Shown here: one piece after another, positions 1 to 13,256 of the stretch | How the letters are laid out: every line of letters begins with the position of its first letter | Position numbering within the stretch: the first letter of the stretch is position 1 | Origin: Homalodisca vitripennis | Lineage: Eukaryota > Arthropoda > Insecta > Hemiptera > Cicadellidae | Direction of reading: 5' to 3' | Assembly: GCF_021130785.1 (NCBI RefSeq) | Contig: NW_025778892.1 | Location: 1-64,000, forward strand | Length of the DNA stretch: 64,000 nt | Program-made: the position numbers and the translations under genes | The notes under the pieces: model-generated | Told to the model about the DNA's origin: nothing | The model's input: only the letters and a program-made list of their open reading frames with translations | Databases searched by the model: none

Positions 1-1810
1 TTTGGTTTTTAAATTTCCAAAAAAACCATGAATTTTGTCATTCCGATCCCCCTGCATGTGAAATAAGATATATACAGCACTTATTTCTTATACTAACATT
101 TTATATGGTTCTGGACGCTTTTGGGGACACCTGTAATAATTTTTTTTAAGTACTAATAATGTTTTTCTTGGGAAACATTGACGTTTAACACCAGTTTATT
201 GAGTTTGTTTTGAATAAATATGGTATTACAATTTTTACTGAACATAACGTTTTTATGAATCAAGAACATTCTAAAGTTTGAATAACATCCACGCTAAAAA
301 CGCTTCATATAATTAATATGTTTATCAACTGCTTAAAATATTATTCTTGGCAGGTAAAATTGTTATGTTTTCCAAAAGCAATTATTGAAAGCAAAATTGT
401 CTCTGAGCTTACGAAAAGCTGTCACATTGATCCAAATACAAAGGTGAATACAATTTGATGAAATTAAACTTTCATTTCCATCATATGTTTGGCGATTCCT
501 TTGACACCAAAGAATTATGGAACCTTCACCGTATCCAACTTTTGACCGCACAGCGAACAACATCGTACCTTTAGCTGTCGCGGTTGGCTTTTGACAATCA
601 TCAACTGAGTTCCAAAATGTTCAATTTATTGCTTTTAAAACTTGGGAACTATAATCGATTATTTAACGTTACAGTCATAAAAGTACCAAAATTAAAGAAT
701 TATCTTATGAAATCAATATTAGTGGATAAAGAATATGTTGTAGTATAATATGTTTCAGTAAAACATTATTTGATTATAAATGCTAATGTCCTATACCGTT
801 TATATTTTTATAGTAAAGTTTTATGTATTCTTGTACCGTTATTTCCGCAAAACTTCCATAGTAGTCCTTATTTCCTCCGTACATGATGAGCTAAAATATA
901 CAAGCCAAATTAAAAATCTTTATATGTTATTAACTGGCCAGTATAACAAAAGTTTAAGCTAACAGAAATCGAGTCATATTCAATTTTAATGTCCCACACA
1001 ACCGTAAAAACTAACATTATAAAACCGTTTTTTATATTCTACTTAACGAGCTGTCAGGCATTTGGTTTGTGATGACTAAAACGACCGTTTTCTATTGAGT
1101 TGTTTGAAACACGTTTAATTTTTAGGGTTGAGAAAACGAACGACATTGTTTTAATTATATATAGGTGCCATATTAGAAAAATTGATCTTGGATCATAAAA
1201 TATTTATGCTTCCCTTAATTAATAAATCTCTCTATTACTGGTTAACGTAAGTAATTATAAACTTGCAAAATAAAAGTATATTAATTAATAAACGTTTAAG
1301 TTAGTTAGATTGTTATTACGTAACAATTTTTAAACAAAGACTCCCTGTGTAAATTATATAATATTAGATTAAAGTATAAATATCTAGACTGTATATACCA
1401 TTAACGCATTACTTATACCATTACTTAATAAATCAATATTCTAATATTCTTATACATTTCTAATGTATAATAACAATAATAATGATAATAAATATAAACA
1501 ATATATAACTCCAAGAAATGTATTTATTTATAAAGTATGTAACTTAATGTTCTATATTATAAATAACTTTCAAGAACATATACATAGTTTGAGTTTCTTA
1601 ACAAATCTTGGATTACTGTATAATAGTTTTGTTATTATTTTATTTTTTCATTCAAGAAGGAACATGTTTAACACGTTTTATCAGTGGAACGAAATAAATA
1701 TGAGATATTGTGTAAGATTTACATAGTAATTTGTTAAGTTCTTAGTTAAATCAGTTATTTTTCAAACGCATTGCGTACCTATTTTTTTCATGATATGTTT
1801 TGAGTGCAGT
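1..1810. other. AT-rich non-coding DNA
   Basis: No reading frame here has the composition or length of a real gene; the longest (87 codons, near 1463-1726) is a low-complexity AT-rich artefact. No repeat family, RNA gene or promoter is recognised. Confidence 0.6.
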
Positions 1811-2452
1811 GCAAGTTAACGCAATTAGAATATTCTATCTTGTTCTGGGTTAATTGATTCTAATAAACTTGGCTTTTAGTGCTTATTAAAAAGTACTGAA
1901 ATGTGGCATAACAGCACTTAAATAACAGAAGTAGCTTATTTATATGTGAAGTTTGCGCTGCTGTTAATTACTCGTACATTGGATTATGGAATCGTAATTA
2001 GCATGTAAACATTCCTCAGTTACATTTTTAATGGCGGTATTTCTATAACCACTTTTTTTGTTTAGTATATAATAAATTTTTATAAACTAATTTAAATCAG
2101 GCAAGCTGCTAATTAGAACCATAATTTTTTAATCGTAATGAGATTAAGGTGAGGCACTCCCTTCAACATTTAATTTTACAATGTGTAAAACATGTACGTT
2201 TATTGAGTTAATACCAGTACTTAGAATAAGTAAATCTGTTCATTAATACTATACTAAAATGATAAAAATATGTAAGGAATAAATAAAAATTTAATTTAAT
2301 CAAACGTATAATAATTAGGCTTAGTTTATGAGCATGTTTAAGAAATAATATGTTTTACACACATATTTGTTGTTATTTCTAACTTATGCGTGTCACAAAG
2401 TTTTGGTATATTATTCTTTTAAACTTTTAACCTAGACTTATGTTATAGGTTA
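1811..2452 (+). repeat. Dispersed ~650-bp repeat, copy 1
   Basis: This segment matches the reverse complement of 61593-62250 over nearly its whole length with scattered substitutions and small indels. The best block, 1983-2024, is a perfect 42-base inverted match to 62037-62078. Neither copy has a long reading frame, obvious terminal inverted repeats or a poly-A tail, so I cannot assign a class. It is probably a non-autonomous transposon or the non-coding end of a larger element. Homology fades near 1811 and 2452. Confidence 0.75.
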
Positions 2453-4392
2453 GTTATCCACCTGAGAAAGAGTTTACAATACAGATCTAAAAACGTAGTA
2501 ATACTGATTTTTTCACGACTGAAACGTCTCAAATGCCTGGAAATATGTATGCAATGCATACCATCGTCAGATACAAATTGTAATTTATAGAGGTTTTTTG
2601 TTTTGATTGCCTCAGTTTCACGACTATGAATACTTTTATTATATATAGAAGTACTTAAAGGAAAGAATGGAACTTTAGAATTAACCCTTTCGGGGCTCAT
2701 TAAAAAGTGAAATTTTTTCTATCTAGTTGTATTTAAATATTCTTATAGTTTGTAAGTAGTATACATGAGTTTTTTAAATCTTGAAGAGTTATTACTATGG
2801 TCATTATAAACGCATGTAGCATAAAATAAACATAAATCAAGTGAATTTTTAGTAGTGGAAAACAAAAAAAATGCAAGACGACCGTTTAGGTCTGGAACAC
2901 TTACTGTACAGAAAATTACTGATCCCGTCAACTTTCACCCGAGCCAACCGCCGTTAATTTGAGGTGGACCCTCCCACCAGTTTTATCACAGGACCAGTGA
3001 GACTCATAAGTGTACACCACACCGTAAAAATCGCTAACGTCAGTGTCCGTGTTTCATCTGCTAGTGGAGCTACAGCATAACAGGTAGTGCCAGAGTTTCG
3101 TCCGTTTAAATAACAGCACGAAGTGAAATATTTATCTAAATTATTACAAATCAGTGAAAAATTTCAAGCATATACAATTCATGATTATTACTCTTAAGTT
3201 ACTAAAACTAACTTCACAAAAACTGAGTGTTAGGACCGAGTATTGTGTATGCAACTTGCTTTAGTTGCGTTTGCAGGTCTTTTATATTTTATTTGCTAAA
3301 AACAAATAAAAAACAAATTATTATTTTTTTATTTTTTACTTTTTTTTAGAAATGAACAACTATATTTCACTTGTAAAAGTTTACAGCTTTACATGAAAAC
3401 GATCATTAAACCTCGTATGAAGTGGAATAACAGCAAAAACTTTATCGGCAAACTTGTAACGTGCTGGTTGTTGTTCGAATAAGTATCAAACATTACAATC
3501 CATATTTAAATTTGAATTTTAAATGAAATATTTTGCTTTGATATATCGGATTATTTTTTATCCAAATAAACAATTCCAGAAACTATTCAAAGGAAAATAA
3601 CGGTTTAAAAGTATTTCCTGAGTTCTACAGAAAAATTTTTTGCTACAATTAAACACTTAGTAACTAACACAACTAAAAATTTTGAATTATACTAAAGCAT
3701 GTTTGTTACGGGTTAAAATAATACAACTAACTCTCCAAAGTATTGCATAGAATCTGAATAACCAAATAAAGACCATAAACATAATTAAGGTTTATTTCTC
3801 ACTGTTTTATACTTCTCAATACACCCCAACATTAATAGTAACCATCTAATTTGGGGTTATTTTGTCAAAAGAGAAAACTATATAGTTTTATATCGTTTAT
3901 TGCCTCCTTTCCATGCAAAGCGAAAGGGATGAGATTATCCCTGCTATCCACCTTCATGGTGGCTGCACCACGGGACCTCGGCAGGAGAGCTCCAATTCTC
4001 CATCCCTCCCCTCCTGAACATTATATTCGGATAAGTTAAGAAGAAATTGTAACACATATTAATTCAACAATCTGTGCATCTTAAATTACAACTATTGACA
4101 AATATGTACATCTGTGGTTTATAAGAAACTATTAATTATATAACTATAACTTATATTATTAAACAAATAAAATTATACTTTACAGACGTATTTTACATCT
4201 AAATTTACAAAACTATTGAAAAACCTAGCTATTGTCCAAAGATTTTTTTTACGGCGTAATATTCATACCTATTCCATATTTAACTCTTATATTATTTGCC
4301 ATAAGATAATATAAAATCCATTTCATCTAAAACTTTTTATTATTAAACTTTTCTGAAACTAAACTTTTGTATTATTTTTTGATAGAGCAATG

Positions 4393-4395
<3 letters not shown>
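2453..4395. other. Non-coding DNA with two GC-richer islands
   Basis: Mostly AT-rich. Positions about 2930-3110 and 3900-4025 are clearly more GC-rich and could be old exons, promoters or repeat fragments, but neither carries a recognisable protein or RNA. The 62-codon frame at 3851-4039 has no recognisable domain. Confidence 0.5.
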
Positions 4396-4435
<40 letters not shown>

Positions 4436-4461
4436 TATATATATATATATATTATATATAT
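4396..4461. repeat. (TA)n microsatellite
   Basis: Near-uninterrupted TA dinucleotides with a few TTA interruptions. Confidence 0.95.
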
Positions 4462-7059
4462 CATTTCGATGAAAAATTATCAAACTAATCTCTATAACTA
4501 GATGTTATGACTATTAATTTATCAAACAATAAATCATTAAGAAACAATTAAATAATTATTAAAATAAAGGTTATTTTGAATGGAATGAAATTAATTAACG
4601 CCTTTCATAAAGTATAAGTAAAAATGTATATTAAAGCTTTCGAAAATGTTATCTATAACTTTGTTAAAATTAAGACTTGTGATTGGTTTTTTTACGGGGC
4701 TCGTTTGGAGAAATACATTTGCAATTATTTTTGAGAAGTTGCTAAGAGCAAAGTTTTCGAAAATAAAACTTTTCAAGAAGGTTGATCTTGTGCCTAAGTT
4801 TTATCGGTTGTCAAAATTGGCGTAGCGAAGGTGAGCTACACGGCGGGCGCAGGTAACTTCGTCATTATTAACTTTTGCTGTCTCGCAGTCAGCATTCCTC
4901 TCTGCTCTTGATCTCTTCTACAATTAACAAGAGTGAGTGCCGTGTTCAGGCTTTCGCTTTAAGTTATATATTTGGATAGCTGAAAAATTTGTAAAATATT
5001 TAGCTGGTTTTCAAGCATGTTTGTGTTTAAATGCCAAACTTTTACTATTTCTGTATATAATTATAAATTAAAATTTAATATTTTAAATAATTATCTTATT
5101 TTATTTAAACGTGTAACAGATATTATTTTTGGAACATGTGAACTGTGTCTGCACCAACCTCAAACTCATTATTGACTTTAAACTAGTATCAGTATTCCAC
5201 AAACTGACACAATTAATATAAATTAATAGAAGAGATTTGTGATTGTTTAGATAAACCCCTCTTGTGTTGGATCAGCCTTATATAATCGCTTGTTGTTGGT
5301 CTGTTCTAGTATCACGAAAATTTCCTTTATACTCGGAGAGTCATGTTTTGTACATTCGTGAAGGTTGTATATACTTGAGACACTCTGTGTTTATGGATGC
5401 CTTTCAATGCATTTAAATATGGAAGGAAGATAAAGCTTATGTTAAAATGTAATTGTTAAGACTTTTACCCTTAATTCATAATAAAATTTAACCATTTCGT
5501 ATGTTTTAATGTTTTCCAAAACTTCTTTTTCCTAATGGCTGAAAATATATAAAAATGTAAATGTGAAGAAAAACATTTCCTTTTCAAGAAGCTAGCTTTA
5601 TAAAGCTTTATATAACAAAAGTTACAGACGCAGAAGTTATAGATCCAGAGTGTAATACTAAACAAATAAAAACAAACAAAGACATAATATACTCATATAC
5701 TAATACCAGTTTCTCGATAAATTTGCATTAAAATATAAACGAGCTAGTTGGGTAACATAAACAAAAAGTGAGGAATATTGCCAAACCATGTAATGAAATT
5801 ATGTTTCGGTGATGGCTGTGACTCTGGTAGTGTGATCAGTTTATATGGAGAGGGTCGGAGCCTCATGGAAGTTGTAAATGATCGGTTTATACAATAGTGT
5901 CAAGATAAGATGAACATTTATGGTGGATGGCACTCCATGGATTGTGGATGAGCGTTAGCAAAACCCTACAACGTATAATTATATCTCGGGAAATGAATAA
6001 AACTATTAACTCATATGTATTGCAAATGTACCACTAATGTCAAAAAGATTCTTATTATGTCTTTTTTCCACAAGATATCTCGAGAACGTGGATAAGAACT
6101 AATTCGATTGAAATTACATGCCTATCCATGGAGATGTAACTGAAAATCACTGTAGACTAAGGAATTTGTAGACCGGTAGTTGTTTTCTTATTTATTCCTA
6201 GGGTTGTGAAATACCTTTTACGTCTCATATCAGGTCTGTTTCTCTGTGTACAGTATCTCGAAAAATAAATGTAATATACAGTTGAGCAAAGTCTGTTTAC
6301 GCGACATGTGCTGTGTTTTTATTGTAAAATTTACTAAAATAACTTATTTAAATTACATGATGTTTTACAAAAATATACCAATATTTTTGTTGCTATAGAC
6401 TTTTCTTAGGAATATTCAAATGGTACCTAGAGAAAAACTTTTCCTTATGTCATTTGTATTATGTATCATCACATACAGACTACATTGGACTATGTAAAAA
6501 GTTATGTAAGGTATACCTATTTCATTTAGATTAATTAAGCAATGTAGATTTAGCCATTTTGAAACATTATAATTTAGTTAAGAAATTCATACAGTATGTC
6601 ATTATTTAATCAACGTTAGTGTAAATAATTTAATAAAACAGATCTATTTTACTGACTGTATATAAAAAATTATATATTTATTTTCCTTGCCCATTTCAAT
6701 ACAAATACTGTTGCAGTAATACACAGAAATATATACCACATCCATGTAAAAGAGTATTCAAAACTTGATTCAGCTAACATAGTCCGTAGAAGCAAGGTGA
6801 CCTACAAAAAAAAAATTAAATTACTGAACAGTAAGGGATAAGAAGAGGAGACTAAAGTTATCAAGGTACCGTATCTGTTATCTCGCAAATTGTTTCTTTA
6901 CAAAATGTAAAGTTATCTGTTCGGTTACACTGTTTAGAATCCCAAGAGAACCGCTGACATAAATATTTGTTCTTACCTTTGAGAACTATGTCTGGGCACT
7001 TTGCTATGGCAGAAAATACTTCACTTGTAAAGTGTTTTTTCAGTAATATTATCTTTCTA
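4462..7059. other. AT-rich non-coding DNA
   Basis: No gene is recognised. Positions 4810-4935 are GC-richer, with several potential splice-donor-like GGTGAG and AGGTAA strings but no supported exon. The rest is AT-rich sequence with only spurious short frames. Confidence 0.5.

Positions 7060-7118
<59 letters not shown>
7060..7118. repeat. (TA)n microsatellite
   Basis: TA dinucleotide run interrupted by TTA units. Confidence 0.95.
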
Positions 7119-7120
<2 letters not shown>

Positions 7121-8890
7121 AACGTACCTCAAACTGTATCTGAGGAAAGTGTCATAGTATTAATTTTACTTAAATAAATACAATTTATGTAATAAATAAC
7201 AACGAAACTTTTGTAAGTGGAGTGATTAAAGATGTTTACTATTAAAATATATTATGACTATATTATTTTTTTACGATTTTTGAAACTGTTTTAGATATAG
7301 TAAAAACTTATTATTAAATTTTTATTAACCTTCAATTTGGAGTAATAAAAGAGCTAATAAACTTATTTTACTTGAAGAATTTTCTAATTTTCCTAATGTT
7401 TTCATTTTTTTTATTTTTGAAATGAGAAAACATGCCTTACTTTAGTGTTGTCAAAAATTGATTTTATTAAATTGTTGTGTCAAATTGTTTTCAAGATTTT
7501 GGTACACACTGTAGATATGTTTAACTTTACTGATCTTTTGGTGCTACAGCAATTATGAGTTGGAGACTGAAAGTTCTGACATGATCTGTAATATGACCTA
7601 TGTTCACTTTTTAAATACTTTTTAAACCACACGCTATATCCTCAATGCGTTGTATTGGAGACATATAATGTAATTGAAAATAATTTCGATGATTTTTTCG
7701 TGATCGAAAATTCGGTCGTTAAAATAAAACGTTTGAATTTTTCCTAAATGACCCCGTACAGCAGATTATTATTTTTAATTGTTTCAATAATTCCCATCAT
7801 ATTTTAATAAATTAAGTAAGAAATTTGTGTTTTTAACAAGAAAGGTTTTTTATGTCTTTTCGATATTTTTTACATTTGTTATTGAAACAATAAAGGAGCT
7901 TGTACTGTACATTATATATGAAATCCATTATCTTCGTTTAATTACAAGGCGTAAATATTTGATATGTAAAAAGTACATAATAAGCAATTATAATTTATTA
8001 TATTGGATGTTATATTTCACTTTTTTAAATAAATAAATTAGTACCGAGTACAGTTAATATAGTAACTACATGTAGCCTAATAAACTAATTAGGACTTGAA
8101 ACTTTGCATGCAAACTTCAGCGAAGCATGTTATGAGACTGATATGATGTTGTAGTGTACTGCTACCTAACCTCATTAACAGGGGTAAAAATGTTATATAG
8201 ATGACATAAAAATGAGATATGCTCAAAGTGGGTCGGCTCTAAAATAGACATTTTAGTGAGCTTATGCTTCAGATATTAATATAAAGCGCGATAGGTATTC
8301 TGTTTATTATTAAATATCCCGTATCTTCTCCGTATTCAATAAAAATGTTCCCTTTTGAACAAATTAACTTTTGTGACCCCTTTGTCCTGCCCAGTTTTAT
8401 CAGAAGTGGCAGAGCCTTGAATCAGATTAAACTCTTGCTCTTTCAGCAAAGTAACAGCCTTCTCTTAAGGTGTGAGAATGCCGCCCTCAATCACACAGAG
8501 GGCGGGACAAACCTCTTTGTGGCTGAGGGTTAGACTCCTTTTGTCAGCTTTTCTCCCATTTAAGTGTAGACAATCAGAGCAGATTCGATTGCCCACTCAC
8601 CAGCATAAAACACTTTCTCTTCATTGTTCAATTAAAAATTCAAGATTTTTACTGACTATGAAATAGTTTATATAATCGTAAATATAATATTATTTTATGC
8701 CTATTTATTCAAAAATTAAATAATTATCGTTTTACGTCACTAAAACGTATTGTATAACAATTATTCCTAAAAGCAAAGTTCAGTTTATTAAAACTGTTAT
8801 TTAACATAATGAGTGTTATATGATATCAATTTAAGATCAAGGGACTCAAAAATTTAAAACAACATTACATAAGGTTATTGGTTTAACATT
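7119..8890. other. Non-coding DNA, one GC-rich patch
   Basis: No gene is recognised. Positions 8345-8610 are GC-richer and contain a short hairpin formed by CGCCCTC and GAGGGCG near 8482-8506. The two overlapping short frames there (62 and 64 codons) match no family I know, and the patch is more likely an unclassified repeat. Confidence 0.45.
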
Positions 8891-9075
8891 AGCGAAGCTT
8901 GGATTTGGTTGCACCTAAGGAGCTGCAAATGTTTAATTTCTGTCTGTCAGTCTCTCTGCTCGCACGATATCTTGAAATCTAACGAAACTATAAAAAAATT
9001 GCATGGTGTTTTATTTATCACTGGGTTCTTCGAGGTTGAAGGTTGTCCATATCACTCTGTAGGATTGGGTTGAAC
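8891..9075 (+). repeat. Degenerate dispersed repeat relic (TCTGTCTGT family), copy A
   Basis: Contains a TCTGTCTGTC core followed by a segment resembling GATATCTTGAAATCTAAC and a downstream block (CGAGGTTGAAGGTTGTCCAT) that align by eye with 48861-49035 and, more weakly, 31837-32010. No coding capacity and no termini are visible. The family is called only from this within-window similarity. Confidence 0.45.
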
Positions 9076-10444
9076 ATTAGTAAGCTTATCTACATTATTA
9101 TGAAGGCATGAGAAGATACATACATTTTTAATTAAACTATCATATAACTTTGAAAAATACTGTAAAATAGTAACTCATGTACCCTCGAAAGTTCGTATGC
9201 AGTCTTAGCTAAGCAACTCGTTGTGTGGCGTATTCCTATCTTGTCTGCATACAATTTAAGGATAGTTTACAACAATAACTGAAGTTTAATACAATCGTAA
9301 ATTCAGTAAGTAAAATCTCCAATCACACGGCAAAGTCTAATTCCATTAGCTAATAAAAAGCTATCCAGGTAATTATTTTTAATAGCCTAGATTTCTAAGT
9401 TATGAATATTAAATAATATACAATAACAAAAATATTAATGATTTATTACATTGGGCCTAGATTTTATTAACGCGTTTATTTGCCTTACAAAATATATACC
9501 AGAATGTTATCATCGGCTTAGCAAAGTCCCATCACAATGGCCGAGGAATTGTTTCCTGCGTAATTTTCGATAGCAGCAAATTACCAGATTACTGTAAATA
9601 TTTCCATATTACAATTTTGTATTAAATTATATTCTTATTTTTTACAAAATATCTTATATATTTTAATGATCTTTATGTCCTTAAAGTGCAATACTATGTT
9701 ATACACCCAGCATTGTTCTTGAGATATTAGCTGATTACAATAAACTACTGTTATAATTCAACACGTTTCATATAAGTTGAACATTTTAAAAACCACGTAA
9801 TTGAAATCTTAAGACAATTCATAACATTTCTGGATATTCAGTTGCAAAAAATATAAAATATAGTATTTTAGAGTCTTTTTATTATATATTAATTAAACTT
9901 AAATGTAAGAAGTTGGTTTAGTTAAAGAGGATTTTCCCTAATTTGTAAGAATGAATTGTGATCACCCATGTTAAGGATTATTTATCCAACAGAACACGAG
10001 CTTTTATAATAATTGAGGCCACCCTTTTGAACCATATCCCTCCGTTGTTTTATGTTCCTCGGGGCTCATATCTTAGGTCGCATACATCTAGCGTATTCAT
10101 TATTTCAAATACGATATGCTGGACTTATAAAGGTAGGTGAATGAACAGCCCTGATTTTGCTGACAAACAGAAGCTATTATAGAATATGACGTTGGATAGT
10201 AACTCTACTTACATACATATAAGAAAAACAACCAACACACAAGCAAATGCTCTAATAAACTTCGATCGCTCTTACTTCTGTCCCATATTTCTATATTGTA
10301 TTGAATTTAAATTGTTTTAACCTTACATAAATGATTAAAGCTTAATCAGGAACGGTAAACTTGAACCTACATTTCGGTGAATAAAATTTTATTACTTATT
10401 CTAGTACAATATCATTTTTTATTCTAGTACATATCATATTTTCA
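9076..10444. other. AT-rich non-coding DNA
   Basis: No gene is recognised. Just before the SINE, at 10398-10442, a ~23-bp unit containing ATTCTAGTACA is repeated twice in tandem with small differences. Confidence 0.5.
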
Positions 10445-10650
10445 GCCAATGGCGCAGTGTAGCGGGTACAGCGGTTATCGCAAGATAAACCAGATCAAGC
10501 AACATCGAGCGTGGGCTGCCGCCTGCCCGGCCATTGGTGGTGGTTCGGAAGTCACATTTAAGCCGTTGGTCCCCAGGTTAAGTGTTAGAGAGGGCTTCTT
10601 AGCCCTAACTTCGCCTGGTAAAATAGACATTCTTTAATTTTTACTTTGTT
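10445..10650 (+). mobile_element. SINE with Pol III-type (tRNA/5S-like) head
   Basis: A compact ~205-bp GC-rich block in AT-rich DNA. The 5' part has a box A-like TGGCGCAGTG stretch, followed by GATCAAGCAACATCGAGCG, which resembles the internal control region of 5S rRNA. The 3' part (10577-10648) is shared with an isolated fragment at 16637-16710 on the other strand, so it is a repeat family. That tail can fold: GGGCT and AGCCC form a stem closed by GTTA/TAAC. Such a hairpin tail usually matches the 3' end of the partner LINE that mobilises the SINE. The 62-codon frame through it is not a gene. The exact head class (tRNA versus 5S) is my inference. Confidence 0.65.
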
Positions 10651-12872
10651 TTAATATCAGGTTTTCTTACTTGATCCACTGGAGGAATTATTGAATCCCA
10701 CAACTTTAAAGATTTTCTACTTTTTCATGGTGTGGTATACTCCGAAATATGAAACCATGGGCTAGCCTCAAAATGCTGATAGCGTCAAGGTTCAGGTAAC
10801 ATTCGTTAGCTTTCTATATATGTTTAAAACAAAATTGCTGATGAACTGAACCTCCAGTCACTGAAAGTGAAACGTGGTAAACAAAGGACTTTTGTTTTAA
10901 CTTTTTATTATGTTTTATAAAAACTTGTATTATGTTTTTAACCAACCTGTCCGCAGGTGGTCGCATCACCTCTTCGGTAGTTGTTGGGGATGATCTACTT
11001 ATAATTTATATTGTATCCTGGCGGTAATCTTATCCCTTTGCAATACAGTCGCAGAAAGCGTGAATATCTTTACAAAAGCCACATCCCATGTAAGAATAAA
11101 ATTCATCTGTATTTAGACCGACTCCAAAAAAAATTATTACTACTTCATATTTCTAGATGTGGGAAAAGCAGTTCACATAGAAACGTTCAATAAACTTGGT
11201 TGGTAAATGTATTATAATAGAACTACTATCAACTCATTTCATAAGTCATTAAACTAGAAGAACGAAGTATTAATCAACATCATTAACCATTTATATTCGC
11301 GATTATACAGTAAGCTTTATTAACTATTAACTGTTATTTAACTAATTGCCGCATGTGTACCACGGTAATATTGTATCAAACCCTTTTAAATAAACTTTAG
11401 AGCAAGCTTCATTTTTTTTTATTTCCCCTTCAGCTAATTTAATTATTAACGTAATAGGAATAAAATAAAACTTCTTTTTTCTCGACTATTTTTACATATT
11501 TTTATAAGGTTTAAGAAATTAATTTATACGTGGATAAATCCTACTTGTAGTTTTTATGGCAGTATATTTAATCGTGGGCTACAAAAACACATTGGCCAAA
11601 ATAAGATCACTTCCCTCATAATTGTCAAAGAAAATAAGAATCTTTTTCTTCAACACTTACTATATTAACGAGGTCACTATAAAAATAATTACCAGTACGT
11701 TAATTCTAAAGAACGGCAGTTAAGTTCTTAGCAGGGCCGTTATCTTTGCTCAAGCAGTAAAATATATGTTCCGTCTTATTGCCCTATGTTTCAATTAAAA
11801 GACATTATTTTCAAACAACAATGTATATTACGGTAGCTCTTTTACAAGTAAACCGTAAACCAGTGAAGACAAATATGATTTAATTCAACATTACCTACGC
11901 AAACTCCTCTGAATTTAAACGTAATTACAATCTATCTATTTAGGCCACATCAAACAAAATACGAATACAAATTTGCAATCATTACATTTGTTTCTAGCAT
12001 CGTAGCAGATGTAGACATACAACTATTTAATATAATACTCACATTTTCTTAACATTAAATTAAAATAAATAATGCAAAAAGTAAACAATCTGCAAACAGT
12101 AGTTTAATAAAGTTGGAGTTTGCAACAACCGGTCTGCACCAAACTCAATAATAGATAATTAATTTAAGAACTTTTCGTTCTGTATCCGAAACGTCTGAAT
12201 CATAAACTCAATGAATATATCGATTTTATACGAAAGTAAACTGATAAACCTGAAAGCACAGTAACGCGTTGCTTTGGCGGCTTTTGTAAAAATCAATGGG
12301 CCACCTTTTATCTGGTTTAATTATCTGCCAAATTGATATTCACTTCGTTACGTTATATGTTAATAGAAGATCTCCCCCGGATTATACCTTAAAACACTTA
12401 AAACATAATGTTTCCAAATATTTTACGAAAGAAGCTTCGTTACATTATGAAAGGTATGCGAGGCCTCGGTTTATTGGATACTCTATCTAAATGAGGCTGA
12501 TAATGTAAAACATACAGCAATATATAATAACATAAATAAGATAAAACTTATTCGTGCAATCTTCAGATAGTTTTTTCAGAAGCAGTTAGTTAACCAATTG
12601 TATTTAGATATTCATGTGATACTAAAATACATATCACGTTACTTACCTAATTATAACGCCAAAATTGCCAAAACAGCCACATTTAAAAACCAATGTTTGA
12701 TCAAAACAAATTTTTTTTATACAAGCAACACAATTAGATTTATAATTAGATTTATTAATTACATATTTACTGAGCTACAATCAATTAACAACATGAGCTA
12801 TTATATTTAATAATACTCCATACCTTGGGCAAAGTATCAAAAATAGCAATATAACAAAATATTTTACTTTTA
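10651..12872. other. AT-rich non-coding DNA
   Basis: Nothing recognisable. Short frames near 11011, 12296 and 12598 are low-complexity and have no domain signature or splice context that I can defend. Confidence 0.5.
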
Positions 12873-13256
12873 CTGTGTAAACTGATACCATATGTAAACA
12901 TCAGAATGATGCGATGGTTCCAGGATATACAAATTAACGTTCTTCAGAGAGATTGAAGGATGACGACAAGTAACCGTCCACTTCGGTATCATAAAATTTC
13001 TCAAAAGGCTCTTAATTAAGGAACTATATTTACTCACCATGAACACATAAATAAAAATGAACAACAAACTGTGTAACTGATACCATATGTAAACATCAGA
13101 ACGATGCGATGGTTCCAGGATATACAAATTAACATTCTTCAGAGAGATTGAAGGATGACGACAAGTAACCGTCCACTTCGGTATCATAAAATTTCTCAAA
13201 AGGCTCTTAATTAAGGAACTATATTTACTCACTATAAATGAAAATGAACAACAAAT
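12873..13256. repeat. Recent two-copy tandem duplication, unit ~195 bp
   Basis: Unit 1 (about 12873-13068) and unit 2 (about 13069-13256) differ by a few substitutions and one ~8-bp deletion, so the duplication is recent. Both begin with CTGTGTAA, a possible microhomology at the junction. Because the period is a multiple of three, a minus-strand frame of 120 codons runs through both units and repeats a ~65-residue peptide. That peptide matches no family I recognise, and the frame is probably incidental. Confidence 0.85.

Noticed and set aside
2932..3110. Promoter or first exon at a GC-rich patch
   Set aside because: No reading frame, TATA/initiator arrangement or splice donor could be supported, and such patches elsewhere in the window are repeats.
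8345..8666. Two overlapping 62- and 64-codon frames as genes
   Set aside because: They are in competing frames over a GC-rich patch with a hairpin, with no domain, splice or start context.
10449..10637. 62-codon frame as a protein
   Set aside because: The region is the SINE; the tail recurs elsewhere without the frame.
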